From positions 1 through 64,000 of the forward strand of contig MU405234.1 of assembly GCA_022836615.1 (NCBI GenBank): a stretch of 64,000 bases of DNA. Direction: 5' to 3'. A program made the position numbers and the translations under genes. Positions 1 through 12,297 of the stretch are shown here, in pieces. Positions within the stretch are counted from its first letter, which is position 1, and each line of letters opens with the position of its first letter. The notes below the pieces were generated by a model. It was given only the letters and a program-made list of their open reading frames with translations. It did no database searches and was not told the DNA's origin. Origin of the DNA: Annulohypoxylon bovei var. microspora. Taxonomy: Eukaryota; Ascomycota; Sordariomycetes; Xylariales; Hypoxylaceae.

Positions 1-91
1 AATGCAATTTTGTATGTGTATAATGGTATTATGTATGTATTGCATTTAAATGCTGCATTTTGGCTCAAAATGCGCATTTTGCCGATCCCTA
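1..91. mobile_element. Possible hAT-type DNA transposon terminus, cut by window edge
   Basis: Read on the minus strand, the sequence starting at about position 90 begins TAGGGATCGGCAAAATGC. It is followed by several copies of an AAAATGC/GCATTTT motif, seen on the plus strand near 5, 38, 50, 67 and 75. A TAGGG/CAGGG-GCAAA outer end with short subterminal repeats is the usual look of hAT elements. The other end, the transposase and the target duplication lie outside the window or are absent, so this is a pattern match only. Confidence 0.35.
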
Positions 92-3000
92 GTTCATTTA
101 CCTATCAGGTATTAACTTTAAGAACTATGAGCAGGAAATGACCAAAGCTCATGAACTCAATGAGGGGACTGTTCTTTCCGGTGCTGCGGTGTTTTCTAGG
201 TAGCTTACATAATGTCAGATATGTGTAGCCTCAATCTGTCACTTCTCAACTAAGATTCGTAAGCCACCATTTTATAAACAACTTTTAATAGGTAGGAATC
301 TGGCTATTGATAGTCATTAATTTAACTAACCTGGCACAGCAAATTTTGGATTTAACTCAGCTGTAGTTAGGCAGGCCTCGGATCGAGTCGTCGGATACCT
401 CGCGCTGCCCGCGACAATTCAAGCAACAGCAATGCTGCGATGTCAATATCGGGGATGTGATCAAGAAGCAGCCGCACGGCACTTACTATGATGAGAGCCA
501 CGATGTCAATTCTGAAACATGACGAACTCGACGTCACGAAAGTGATTGAAACATCTCAAAGGTGGAGTGTGGGTTATACTCGACCGTCATGTTTAATCTA
601 CCACCGAATCGGAGAAGGTGACGGATGATAGATCATCTTATTGGTGTGCCTGGATTCTGCATAAACATGCGGCAGGCAAAGCACCGAGCAAAAAATCCTC
701 TGTGCTCTTCGACAAGGTCTCTAGGTCCCTTGGTTCCTATTCTTGACAGAATCGGGGCGAACCACAACCTTCGAAGCTGTCAATCTTCAACATCCTAGCC
801 ATCCGGAACCTTGCATTTTCAATTCTTGGTAGGCGGTCAGCCCTTTTAGACCCGCCCACCAAAACTTCTGAAACTGACATCACGGACATCAACTCTCGAA
901 TGTGGATTTTCCGCGGGTGGCCCCTCCGCTTCCTTTAGCCAGATACATGAAACCGGCATAGCTTGTCACAAGTTCTTCCAGAAAGAACGTCGAATTACGA
1001 ATTGCGATGAATGTGGTCTAGGGTTATCATGCCGTGTTGGCTGGGATTGAAATCGACATCCCAACCAACTATCCACCACTACGGTATTATCCCGCCTGTG
1101 CGGGTCTCCACAGGTTGCGAGAACTTTGGGCGCGTGCGTACGCTACTGTCGTTGGCCTAGCCTATCCGACAACGCCTCCGGAGTTCAGTTGTCATGCTGG
1201 CGGCAAGATGCATAGTGGCATAGAGAACTGCGGAGTTGCAATGGTTCCAATCTCATGATCACGGCCATTGGCAGCATTGACGTGGTTACCCTAAACTCTC
1301 GAGCCTCCATCGTTATCTGCCAGTGGGCACGACTAATTTAATTATGCGTGTGCGTGTGCGTGTGTGTCACAGACTCATGAATCTTACCTCGGGCGAACAA
1401 CTCAATGACGACGACTACTATCATTTTGGCGTTCTGTTTGTCTTTGTTTCATATCTCGGTATTTCTTTCCTTGAAGGTCGTGATGACTTCAACTAGCAAG
1501 ACTACATACCTAGTAGGTAGACTCTTGGCTCCCCAGAGATCGGCCTGTTTCATCCTTTCGGACAATTTACACCTTCCACAATCGTCACCAGCCCTGCAAT
1601 GTTAACCTCAATCAGAAAGTTCTGAATTACGAGTCCCCGCCTCACTACGACGCTATTGAGCTACCATACCATCCCTCGTGGGTCTTTGAAGCTTTGACTT
1701 TAAGCTGTCCTACCATGGGTCGAATTCTGAAACGCTAGCAGCCAAATGCCTTGCGTTTCAGCCTTTTAGAAAGACAAGTCTGCGGTTCTGGCGCTGGCTA
1801 CCCTCGAGGTGTTGGCTCGAGCTCCCACGATACAATCCCATCTAGTCGACGAGTAATTCCCATCGTGCACGACGCAGATTGTTCAAATCGTACCCTGTCG
1901 GACTGTGACCCTCGTGCATCGAGATAGTCACCTGCTATGATACTAAATTCCTCACTAGATGTCACAAGCTTCATTGCATGGGCTTTTAGGTCACAAATGA
2001 AGCTTGATAGAACTAACTCTTTATGTTTACCGATAGCTTCATTTAAGCCACAAGTGTACACAAATATACTAACAGGAATCTTAGTCACCTCTCTAAGCCC
2101 AGATCGATCTAGGAACTAGTGACCGAGAAAGCTAGCCGGAAGCTAACCGGCCCCACTGACGGGGGGGAAGAGATCGTCTTCTGAAACCGCCGGGGGGGCT
2201 CCTTGACCTTTTTTGCTCATATTGGACGTTCGCTATTAGTTCGTCGACCGTAGCATAAACTTTGAGGATCCAGAAGTATTCTCTACGAGGACCAGGGCTC
2301 TACGATATACCAACTCGACGCGATTTATTCGTAGATCACGAGTGCCTCTCGGGCCGTGAGCACCAGCTGCCCCGCCGCATTGCTGCTTGATGCTCAATGC
2401 AGGAACGGGCCATGTCGAATCCTGCCGTAGTAAGCTCAGACCACTTAGTTGGGTGTCACTAGCCTCCGTATATGCGAACGCTTCAGGCCTACGATGCTAT
2501 TTCGGGATCTGAATAGGGTCCAGGCTGGGCGGAATATCCGAAGGACTACTAGCTGGTATCTCGAAATACCTAAGCTTGGCCTTGGAAGACCACGTTTCGC
2601 AGCTTGGATATTGGAAACTGGAAACTGGAAAGATGGATGTCGAATTACCTGAAAATGAGAATCCCATCGAGAGCCCATTGGCTTCGTGTTATCATCTGAT
2701 GTGGAAGGCGGATTCGTCTATTTGTGAGGCATATGAAACACCCGAACAATGCTAGACGACACAATGGGATAGGTTCACCAGCCTCGGTGGCTTAATAATT
2801 ATCTACGTATGCTAGACGTCCTCGATCTTGAAACAAAGCTTAATTATTATCGTACCCCGGCAACTATTGCTCTTGTGTAATCGAGCATGGGCTCATTGGG
2901 CAAAAAAGCCCCCGAGGGTACGGATTATGATAAGTGATGATAGTATTATGATGAGTAATTATTGATAGGCGGACTAGGTATTGTGACATGTGTAATCCCC

Positions 3001-4883
3001 AGCCGGAGCTAAGAGAGTAACGTCATCGATGCCGCTGTAATCCTGGGGGTGATCTGATCTGAGCATTGAACAATATGAGTTGCTTCTAAGGAGATTTGGG
3101 ATGCATAAACTACCCCTAGTGTTAGGTATTAGGGAAACCATCTCCGGTATCGCTAAAATTAAAAAGGTTGAATGAATGATAGAGTTTATCATAGAATGAG
3201 GTGGTGAGAGCTATTCGGAAGTCGAGTGCCCTCGGGAGTGTTGGTGTTCATCCAAGGTTATCGTGGCATGGTTTGTATAATATGGCCACCCTGACTACCA
3301 TCTAGATTAGATCTCTCGGGCTGGTGGAACATCGCTATTTATCATAAGATTGGTGTCATGCTCTTGTTAGTTTCATTTCGCCGTGCGCCTGAACGGCCCA
3401 TGGATGTGTTGATCGTGATTTGGCAGCAGATAACCTTTACCCCCGCGGTTGACAACTGATTACGACAACGTTTCTCTCCCGGCATTACGGTTGTGAATTT
3501 TACTGTTAATGCTAACGACCAACAGCTAGTAGTGAAATCAATTCCTTCATATTGTCACATTACAAGGGAGACATGGTGGTGAGTACGTAAATTAGAGAGA
3601 TGAGGAGATTCAAAAGCGAATAGAAAGCTAAATGCAAGGTTTATGGCCACATTTGCTAAGTAATTTTTTATATCATGCTCCTTATTAGATATTGGTAACC
3701 TATGTATGCTTGTTGGCGTGGTAAGAAGGTAGAGCATTGAATATCTAAGTATGTACCTTTTGAAAATACTCGCCCATATATGGGCCGGGATATCAGCTAT
3801 GAAGGCACTTATAATCTACAGAAAAGCTTTATAAACCGGGGTAACTTACAAAGAAGTACCTGATGCTGATTGCATGTATTACATCAATTTTAATGTAAGA
3901 TGCTCACTATTCTTTAATGGTGTTGACATGATACGTATCTCATATCTACCACCTCCTTATCCTCCATAGCTACAACGAAACCCGTAATATTAACGAGGTA
4001 TGGTGGCGGATACATTGTCATATGAGTTCCGAGCGCCAGCAAAGTAAAATCGGGAAGAGATAATGGGAGGTCGGTCAACTTTAAATAAGTTACTCTTACA
4101 TATGTAGTACCACGCGGTTTGCGTGTCAAGATCGACAGAAAGTTAAGCTGAGATGTATAACTTTATTCTGACCTGTCTTAACTCTATAGGTATCGCCACT
4201 AAGAGAGAGTCTGTATGAAGAGACGGTTTAGTAAAATAAACTTTGTAGAAGTTAATATGACAATAATCGGGTCGAGGTTCGGCCCAGCGGCTTTGCCTAA
4301 CGAGCTAAACACGTTCGCTGGATGCCATAAGGTGAATTTGATACATGCCGTTAGAGCTTGAGGCTGCTCAGACATGAAAAGACCTCAGATCACGATTTTA
4401 CTTCAAGATCCACGTGAACTTGAGATCGGCCATGAGTCTAAGCACTCGGCGCATTTAGCCTTCTTATTGGGTCTATTCGAGAACAACCTCTCAAGCTAAT
4501 CCAACCCCCCAGAATAACCCGCTAAAGTCATAGAATTTAGTTTATATATTCGTCATGTCTATCGCCATATGTAGGGCTTGCTTAAACAAAAACGTAAGCA
4601 TATCTATAGTATCAAGTCTATTAGGGTTGATTTGGAGGGCAGAATCATAGGTAGCGTCTCTTACGGCCTAATAGTGGATGACCAACCATCGAGCGAGATA
4701 TCGCCATCGCTTATTTAATGACCACCAAGCCGAATAGAAGACTGCTCCGTTCGCTAATAGTCATAAAACTCGTCCCGCGGCACCGTCAACCCGAGTATAA
4801 CCAACGTAGACCGGCAAAGAAACCATATACGCTAATGAGCAACTTAGAGACTAGTAACAAGCTTCAACTAGGCGAGACCCCCT
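92..4883. other. Gene-free region (about 4.8 kb)
   Basis: I found no convincing gene. Open frames are short, overlap on both strands and carry no recognisable motif. A GT-rich microsatellite lies at about 1345-1367, and G-runs of seven occur at about 2161 and 2194. The base mix leans to AT, especially at 2700-4700. The region may hold old transposon remains, but I cannot name any. Confidence 0.6.
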
Positions 4884-5573
4884 TTACAAGAACCCCTCCG
4901 TCTTCGGCTCTGGCGGCGGCTTCGGCTTGACCTTGAGGCCGAGGCTCGTCAGCGCAGCCTCGAGATCGGGCAGCTCGTCGGCGGACGCGGCGACCTTAGC
5001 CCACTTCACGACGCCCTCCTGGTCGATGGCGAAGGCGCCGCCGGTCTGCCACCGGCTGCCGCTCTCGGTGGGGCGGTTCCAGATGTGCTCGTCGCGGGCC
5101 AGGCGGATGGTGTTGTAGAGGGTGACGGGGCTGAAGACGTGCCAGGTGTTGGAGACGCCGAGCCCCCACTGCGCGTACAGCTCGCGCTCGTAGTCGACGA
5201 CCACGTTGACCTCCCAGTTGCCGCCGACGTGCACGACCCACCGCTCCGTGGCCTCCGCCGACGAGTGCGAGACCGCGATGAAGTGGACCTCCTTATACTG
5301 CGTCGAGAGCGAGGTTAGGTTCTTGAAGGTCTTTTCTGCGACTGCGATTAGAGGGTTAGAGATGGCACGTTTAGGTAGGTATGTGTGAAGATATGGGATG
5401 CGCTATTTACATGGACAGCCGCAGTGGCGTAGGAAGACGATGAGGGTGGGCCTGTCGGTTGGGAGGGCTAGGTTGGGGTGTACTGGCGCTTTGGAACCGA
5501 CTTGAGGCGCGGGTGCTACCTCCCTGGCTGGAGGTGTCTTGAAGGAGTCCAATTCTTGCGATATCGAGGACAT
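4884..5573 (-). CDS. AhpC/TSA-type peroxiredoxin-like protein (PRXL2-like)
   Basis: A thioredoxin-fold protein of 206 residues, probably redox-active, in the AhpC/TSA antioxidant enzyme group that includes PRX-like 2 proteins. Exons on the minus strand are 5411-5573 and 4884-5341. The 69-bp intron starts GTAAAT, ends GCAG and splits a Phe codon; joining restores HCGCPFAEKTF at residues 50-60, the expected start of the redox helix. The motif has Cys51 and Cys53 (C-G-C) rather than the classic C-x-x-C. The rest gives a beta-alpha pattern (FIAVSHSS, then VVDYERELYAQWG, then GGAFAID) as in the family. The tail is Pro/Lys-rich (KPKPPPEPK) and is probably disordered. It is divergent from DML1 across a 363-bp gap that must hold both promoters. 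The substrate is unknown. Confidence 0.8.
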
Positions 5574-5936
5574 TTCCGTTTATTATTAGGTATACGAACA
5601 ATCAATTCTTGAGGTATTTACAATTGGACGACTTGAGGATATACAATAGGGAAGTTTGTTTGTTGAATAACGAGTGTTTGTTGGATACTTTAAAGACCGT
5701 CATTGGCGTTAAGAGGCTTTATCGATACGTGAAGTCCACGGCCTTAAAAGAGGACCTCGGGACCTCGATGGGTGGGTCCATGATGAGGTAATATATCTCT
5801 TGGCTCTTGGCAACAGTTGCTATTTCGTCATATCATACTCTAAATACATAGATATTGCATAACGTGATTTCGATATATAATCTCCGTCTTCCAACATCGC
5901 CCAACTCATACCATACTAAAGTAATAGTTGGCAGCA
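5574..5936. promoter_or_regulatory. Shared divergent promoter region of the PRX-like gene and DML1
   Basis: This 363-bp gap lies between two start codons pointing away from each other, so it must carry both promoters and both 5' leaders. It is AT-rich (for example around 5820-5900). I see no clear single control site. Confidence 0.5.
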
Positions 5937-7705
5937 ATGCGAGAAATTATTACCTTACAGCTCGGCCAGCAGAGTAACTACCTGGCGAACCATTTCTGGA
6001 ATACCCAGGAATCTTATTTCACATATGCCGCTAATGAGGAGTCGCCTGTCGATCACGATGTCCACTTTAGACCGGGTATTGGGTCTGATGGTACTGAGAC
6101 CTTTATGCCCCGGACAGTCATATACGACTTGAAGGGAGGTTTTGGTACATTGAGGAAGATTAATTCTTTATATGAAATAGATGGCGATCCGTCTTCTAGC
6201 AGCTTATGGTCTGGCCGGACCGTAATACAGAGACAGCAGCCCATAGAGGCTAGCGCATATCAAGAGAGTCTCGATACCGGTCAGGCACCTGCGGAACTCA
6301 CCACGAGCACAGTCAGATACTGGTCTGACTTCAGTCGCGTCTTCTATCACCCAAGGTCTATCATCCAACTGAGTGAGTATGAACTCAACTCAACTGTCAT
6401 GCCTTTTGAGAAGTGGCACATGGGAGAAGAGCTCTTTGCCTCCCTAGATAAGGAGCATGATCTCTTAGATCGGGACCTACGCTCTTTCGCCGAAGAGGCA
6501 GATCAGATACAAGGACTTCAGGTCATGACTGGCATTGATGATGCCTGGGGTGGGTTTGCGGCTAGGTATATGGAGAGGCTGAGAGACGAGTATGGCAAAA
6601 CCCCTATTTGGGTTTTTGGAGCTCAGGGACCATCCAGAGGATTGCCAAGGGTATATATATATCCCTCAAACTTTCTTATTATTGGTGTTCATTGCTTATA
6701 ACGAAATAGGAAAAGAGACTATTGAAACTCGTCAACAAGGCTCGGACTCTCGCGGAACTTAACTCTCAGGCTTCATTAATCATTCCCCTTGCGCTGCCAG
6801 AGCGACCCCTGCCGTCGACTGTGCATCTTGATTCTTCATCACCCTGGCATGTATCCGCTCTTTTCGCTGCGGCTTTGGAGAGCGTAACTCTTTATACCCG
6901 GCTCAGGACATCTGACCGCGTTTATTCGAGTAGCCTCGGCAACATGACGGATCTCTTGAATGTGTTCGGGAAGCAGACTATCGCGAACTTAGAAATGAGT
7001 ATTCTCGAGACGCCTAAGCCTCATCAGAACGGTACAAATGGTAGTACAGACGACACTAACGGGGGTACGAATGGCTTGAGTGGCTTGAATGGACGGGGCG
7101 AAAATATACGCAGCCTGCATGAAACCAGGATGGATATTGGTGATGAGTCTGAGTCTGGTTCGCAGCAAGGGGCCGCGACTTTGGACATCGACCTATCATC
7201 CCCCCAGGACCTTAATCTCGATATCAGTGGGAGGAGACAAAAGAAACGCCACATTTTCAGTCAGGTCTTAGCTGATAGAGGACTAGAGAGCCTGGAGCCA
7301 GCCAATAATGATCGAGAGCTAAGGGAGCAATTCGGAATACGACGCCGTCCGAAGGTCCACAAGTGAGTGCTATCCAATGATAACATATTCTCCTTTTCCG
7401 TTATTCGGCTCGAAACTGACTTAAAGTCTAGTTATCGATCACGGGTCGCTTTCCCGATCATCGACAGCTACCCTAAGATATTCCGGGATAGTTATGGTCA
7501 TCCCGTAAGAGAGAACATATCCATCAAAACTGCGTTGTCTACAGACTCGACAGTCACGGATAAAATCAAGGCTATGCGTAATAATGTCGTTCGCTCTATC
7601 GGCGTAGAAGATCGCGAGACGATAGGCAACGAACTCGCCGAGATCGCCGACAGCTACAAAGAAGGCTGGTCTAGCGATAGCGACGAAGACGACGATGACG
7701 AGTGA
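5937..7705 (+). CDS. DML1: Misato/DML1 tubulin-like protein, mitochondrial DNA inheritance
   Basis: The protein begins MREIITLQLGQQSNYLA, the hallmark N-terminus of the misato/DML1 family, which joins tubulin-like and misato segment II domains. Family members act in mitochondrial distribution and mtDNA inheritance. Exons are 5937-6650, 6710-7362 and 7432-7705, giving 546 residues, close to the usual size. Intron 1 (GTATAT..ATAG) lies between codons; intron 2 (GTGAGT..CTAG) splits an Asn codon. I chose the ATG at 5937 because the family's N-terminus starts exactly there. A Gly/Asn/Thr-rich insert near residues 340-370 (NGTNGSTDDTNGGTNG) is probably a disordered loop. The C-terminus is acidic (SDSDEDDDDE). 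Dml1 does not act as a normal polymerising tubulin. Confidence 0.93.
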
Positions 7706-9185
7706 AGAGTCGGCCCCTTAATAAATACCAAGACCAACATAGTTTATACGTCCTGGGTCCTAGGTGTGCATAAAACCTAGGGCAACTTGGTTGAACTATA
7801 GCTATTCCGCAAAGCAAATGAACTCTCTCTGGAGCGGTGACCTTTTAGACGTATCCTGGAAAGGAATAGTGAGGGGGCTTTTTACAATGGCGTCCGCCTA
7901 GCAGTCTGAAGGCTTTCTTTACTCTTCAATCGTACAGCATCGGCCCCCAAAAGTTCCCCTGGATCCTACATCACTAGCACATCGTCGACATCGAACCACC
8001 GTATTACACGGTAGCGCCACCCCATCCTAAGTGACAATCCATCCCTTTTACAGAGGCCCGGCATTAAAGGAATCTGGGTATAGGTTTATTATACCCCTAT
8101 ACGTCGCGAGAAGCCCTCGGTTATTATCAAACGAATGTAGATGGTCTTCATTAGGGCAGTAGTATGACCATCCATCTACACCGGTTTCGGGTTCATAAAG
8201 CCTTGGCTTCCGGATCTAACGTCACATTTTTCAGCAATTAAAAATGACATCGACATCCCTGTCTAGCGCGCCTTATGAATTGTCCTTTTTTTCCTTTTCT
8301 CCATCTGTATGCTGCGCTAAATCCGGACCGAGAATTGAGTAGTGGACACGCGACACGGCCCGATCATCGACACTTCTTCCGACCTCGCTGACATGATTAC
8401 CACCACTGACTACCACTGATTTACTAATCCCTAAGCAATACCGTGCTACCATATGAGGTAGAGTACTGTCCTCCTATCCAGATGACCGGCAGGCGCCTCA
8501 TTTAAATAGGTATAGAAATACTTGGTCACCAGACGCGATACAGCTGCGTGCTGGGTCCACAATGAGGCGATGCTAGCAGATGCGATGTAACGTGTAAGCG
8601 ACAGAAAAAGGATACACTTCGCGTACGCCCTGTGCGTCTGCGGCGCCGAGACTACCGAGGTTGTTAGGTAGGTACCGATAGTCCTACACTGACGAGCTCG
8701 CTGGCGACCAAGAATCTCGGACGCGAAGATCGCCTTCGGCATTTGGGGCGGGGCTTCGTTGTCGGCGTACCGGGACACGGGCTGGGAAGGAGAGGGGATC
8801 AATACACTACTCTTGCGCTCGCCTTCCTGTCATGCAAGATGAATTTATAACTTCGTTGTCGCTGATTTGGTCGCTCTCACTACTGGCTTCTGACAGACGA
8901 GAAGTACCGAAAAGGGGTTGGAGAGAGGAATGTATAGATTAGCTAGTGCTCACGTATACTGGCAATAAATTCGATATGTTGCTGTCTCGATATTTCGTTT
9001 CTCAGATTATGTGTCACCGATTCCCTCTCTAGCTATAGGTAGTAATAAAAATTGCTGTTTAATAGACAGGGATCATATCTCGTTGTTTGGCATTTACATC
9101 GAGTAAATGGTATTGTTGTCAGGTTATTGCTCTTAGAATGAATGAACGGAAAATAGCTAGAGCTAATAGTATCATCATTGCCTGC
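7706..9185. other. Gene-free region (about 1.5 kb)
   Basis: This lies between the convergent 3' ends of DML1 and the aminotransferase. A frame of 118 codons on the minus strand (8446-8802) has no recognisable motif and I do not call it. A small hairpin (GGGTATA/TATACCC) lies at about 8077-8096. Nothing else stands out. Confidence 0.5.
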
Positions 9186-10911
9186 CTAATTCTTCAGCTC
9201 AACATCCAACCCATTCTCTAATTTCCCAAAGACATCGTCAATCACGGCAACGAATCTGTCGACGATCATCTCTACAACATCTCGAGTGACGTTGTACGCT
9301 GGCATAATCATGACGTGATCACCTCTGCCCTTTCCAGCGCATCCCTGACCGTGGTAGACTGCTAGGTTATAAGGCGAATTTAGAGCCGTTTCATGAACGC
9401 GGTGCGCAAGTTGTAATGTTGGATCGAATGGCTTTTTGGTCTCCTTGTCCTTGACGAGCTCGACACCCCAGAATAGGCCACGTCCCCGGATGTCGCCGAC
9501 GTTTGGATGGCTTTGTAGCTTGGTCCGTAGTAGCGTCTCCAGGTAACGGCCCTGAACTTGAACGTTCTCTACGAGGTTATCGCGCTTGATGATCTGTTGC
9601 ACCTTCAAGGCCACCGCGCAGACCACAGGATGATTCATATACGTGTGTCCATGTGTAAAAGATGCGTTCTTCGCTTCCATTGCCCGCACGATCTTCTGAC
9701 TGGCTAGTATGGCAGAGGCAGGCTGGAAACCGCCGCCAAGACCCTTTCCAATCGCTTGAATGTCTGGGATGACGCCCTCCTGCTCCCAGGCGTGGAGGGT
9801 CCCTGTCCTTCCCATACCACACATGACCTCGTCTAACACGAGGAGGGCCCCGTAGTTATCGCACACGGTCTTCATGGCCTGAAAATAGCCGGGAACAGAA
9901 GGCATACAACCAGCGGCCGCTCCGACAACTGGCTCCGCAATGAAAGCTGCTACTGTATCTGGTCCAGCTTGGAGGAATGCTTGCTCTAGCTCTTCGACCT
10001 TCCGAGAAACAAACTCGTCGTCAGTCTCTCCCGGCAGCCTTTGGCGGTAAGGATTACAAGCCGGTATGCGGTAGATGTTTGATAGAAGGAGTGGTTGAAA
10101 CGGGCTTCTTCTAGTGAAGTGACCTCCCACAGACAGCACACCTAAGGTGATACCATGATATGATTCCTCCCTGGCGATGTAATTGACACGCTGGGGTTCC
10201 CCTTTCCATACAAAGTATTCGCGGGCAAGTTTGATTGCGCCCTCCATCGCCTCAGAACCTTAGGGTAAGATGAGTTCTATAAGTTTCGCACGGCAAAAAG
10301 CTGGGAGTGCAACATACCGGACGACGTGATCCATGTCTTGGCAAAGTGTCCATCGGAACTTTGCGATAGCCACGTACTTAAGTCTCTTCGGCTCTGGCTG
10401 TCGAGGAAGCCCCAAGGAACATAAGAGACAATGGAAGTTTGAGCAATTATCGCCTCAGAGACTTCCTTGACGTTGTGTCCAAGACACTACAAGACTTGAT
10501 ATTAGCACGCCACCTATTTAGACATACAGCTCAGGATCAAGATTATGTGTTGACATCCTAGGAAACGGCGTGGAATGCCTAAAGCGACTCTGGTTTCTCG
10601 GAGAGGAAGTAAGAGAACTTTTGGCTTACTGCTACGGCCGCCCCTCCACAACCGTCCAGTATCTTTCGTCCGTCCGCTAAGGATAAGTAGTTGCCTTGGC
10701 CTCCGACGACTAGAATCCGATCAGAATCAGTCATATCCTCTTCCGCTACGGAAGGGGCTAATAAAGTGCTTGACGTAGAGTCACGGTCGAGATCGTGGTC
10801 GTGAGTCGGTTTCATGGCGTCAACTTCTAAAGTGGACTGCAATGAACTCTTTTCCTTTTCTAGACAGGTATCTTGATTTCCTCTAGAAGGTTCTATAGGC
10901 ATCGTCGTCAT
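9186..10911 (-). CDS. Class III PLP-dependent aminotransferase
   Basis: A fold-type I, class III aminotransferase of 507 residues. It would move an amino group between an omega-amine or amino acid and a keto acid; the substrate cannot be read from sequence. Minus-strand exons are 10630-10911, 10318-10486 and 9186-10258. Frames join exactly (AAVA|CLGHNV and ITSSG|SEAMEG, the second splitting a Gly codon). The PLP lysine is in AIGKGLGGG at about K322, and the cofactor-binding Asp is in LLVLDEVMCGMGRTG at about D293. SSGSEAMEGAIKLAR (about 149-163) is the usual phosphate-binding turn. The first 60 or so residues are low-complexity and not part of the fold, so the true start might be a later Met. 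Flanks are gene-free, so the context gives no pathway. Bacterial biotin or omega-amino-acid aminotransferases share this fold. Confidence 0.88.
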
Positions 10912-11659
10912 GAAATTGTGATGTTAACGTTCGAATCGGATGGCTGGCCTCGAGAAGTAGATCGTCTTTGTTGTTTGTCTTTGTCCAAAAGATGGCCTCG
11001 ATTTCGACCGGGACCATATATGTACGCTCGTAGGATCGACCGGCGGCCGAACTCGTTCTCGGAAGATAGGACAACATCCTAATAGCACTAGACTATGCCG
11101 CCACTAGCCTGGGAATATCCAATCATAAGGGGAGGCAATCATGCAGTCGATGAAGTATAACCGGATCTGCTCAGTGCACTAAGCGAGGTGACGGAACAGC
11201 GCATGGAAGCCAGTGGGCGTTACTAACGATACAGCGGCCACCGAGTCACTATAACCTCTGACATGGAATATAACTCATAATAATTAGAAAGCAAGCGATC
11301 GGAAGATCGTTGGTTTCACAATCCAATCAAAGGCGTAAACCTCCTAGACAACAGATATCTCATCGAATACAGAGTGTATAAAAATTGTCCGAGATCTAAC
11401 GACAGGGATTAGTCAGTATTGCAGGCTAAGAGGAGTCGAAGATTTTCAGCTGATACGACCAGTCAGAATCATAGGAACTTCTGAGGCCAATGATGAATTA
11501 GATAAGTATTTACCGTTACGAACACTAAATCAAACGGTCATGACGACTGAAATGTAAATCTCACCGCCATATAAGTATACCTGCTTGGTTGATTATGATT
11601 TGATTGGTTGGTCTTTAAAAGCAACCTCTTAATCTGCTTAGCTACTATGCAAGCGCCTC

Positions 11660-11870
11660 ATGGACAACCCGCTCTCCCTGCGGGCTAGCCTAAGCAGCAT
11701 GGATCCTCGGGTTTCCGTCCGAAGGGCTGGATTTTCTTCAGCACTAGTACCTGTTCGACACGCACTTTGACGGTGTGGTTGCAGGCGTGCCGAAATCGCG
11801 GCACACGCAGGCTGAACCGTCTACCCTCCTATACCTGCAGGGGACGACTCTTGTGGTAAATTAGGAGGGC
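11660..11870. other. GC-rich patch in AT-leaning gene-free DNA
   Basis: About 200 bp are visibly richer in GC than both flanks. On the minus strand a frame of about 45 codons is open, with residues such as RFRHACNHTVKVRVEQVLVL; no start codon or family is recognised. It could be a scrap of a gene or transposon. I cannot assign it. Confidence 0.3.
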
Positions 11871-12245
11871 GAGCGTTACGTCGTCGGTATGGTGTACAGG
11901 AGCTCTCATGACAGAGCGTTGCCAAGAAGCGGGACTTTTCTGATCTCTGGTTGGACGAATCACAATAGGATGGTCCGCATCAAGGACCTCTGTTCAAAGA
12001 GTGTCTGCTTGCTAGCCGACTGGAGCGGGCATTCCTAGGACAACTGATCGGCTTATGCGTGGCCATATAACTAAGAAACGAGACTATCAGACGAATGAAC
12101 TAATACCTGGTTAGCATGAACCGCTAAACGTAGCTACATGATATGAATGGGTCAGCTTCTCACTATCCGGGCTACATCACGAACTAAATGCAGGACCAAA
12201 TACCGGGCCGAGATGGTTTAGTTGTCGGAATCTCCTTGGAACTCT

Positions 12246-12297
12246 CGGGTCGTGGTATGAGATGTAATACGGGTCGTGGTATGAGATGTAATACGGG
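12246..12297. repeat. 24-bp tandem duplication
   Basis: The unit begins CGGGTCGTGGTATGAG and is 24 bp long. It occurs twice with no mismatch (12246-12269 and 12270-12293), followed by four bases of a third copy. The unit length is a multiple of three, but I see no gene here. Confidence 0.9.

Noticed and set aside
8446..8802. 118-codon minus-strand frame downstream of DML1
   Set aside because: No motif, no family likeness and no supporting neighbour; length is within chance for this base mix.
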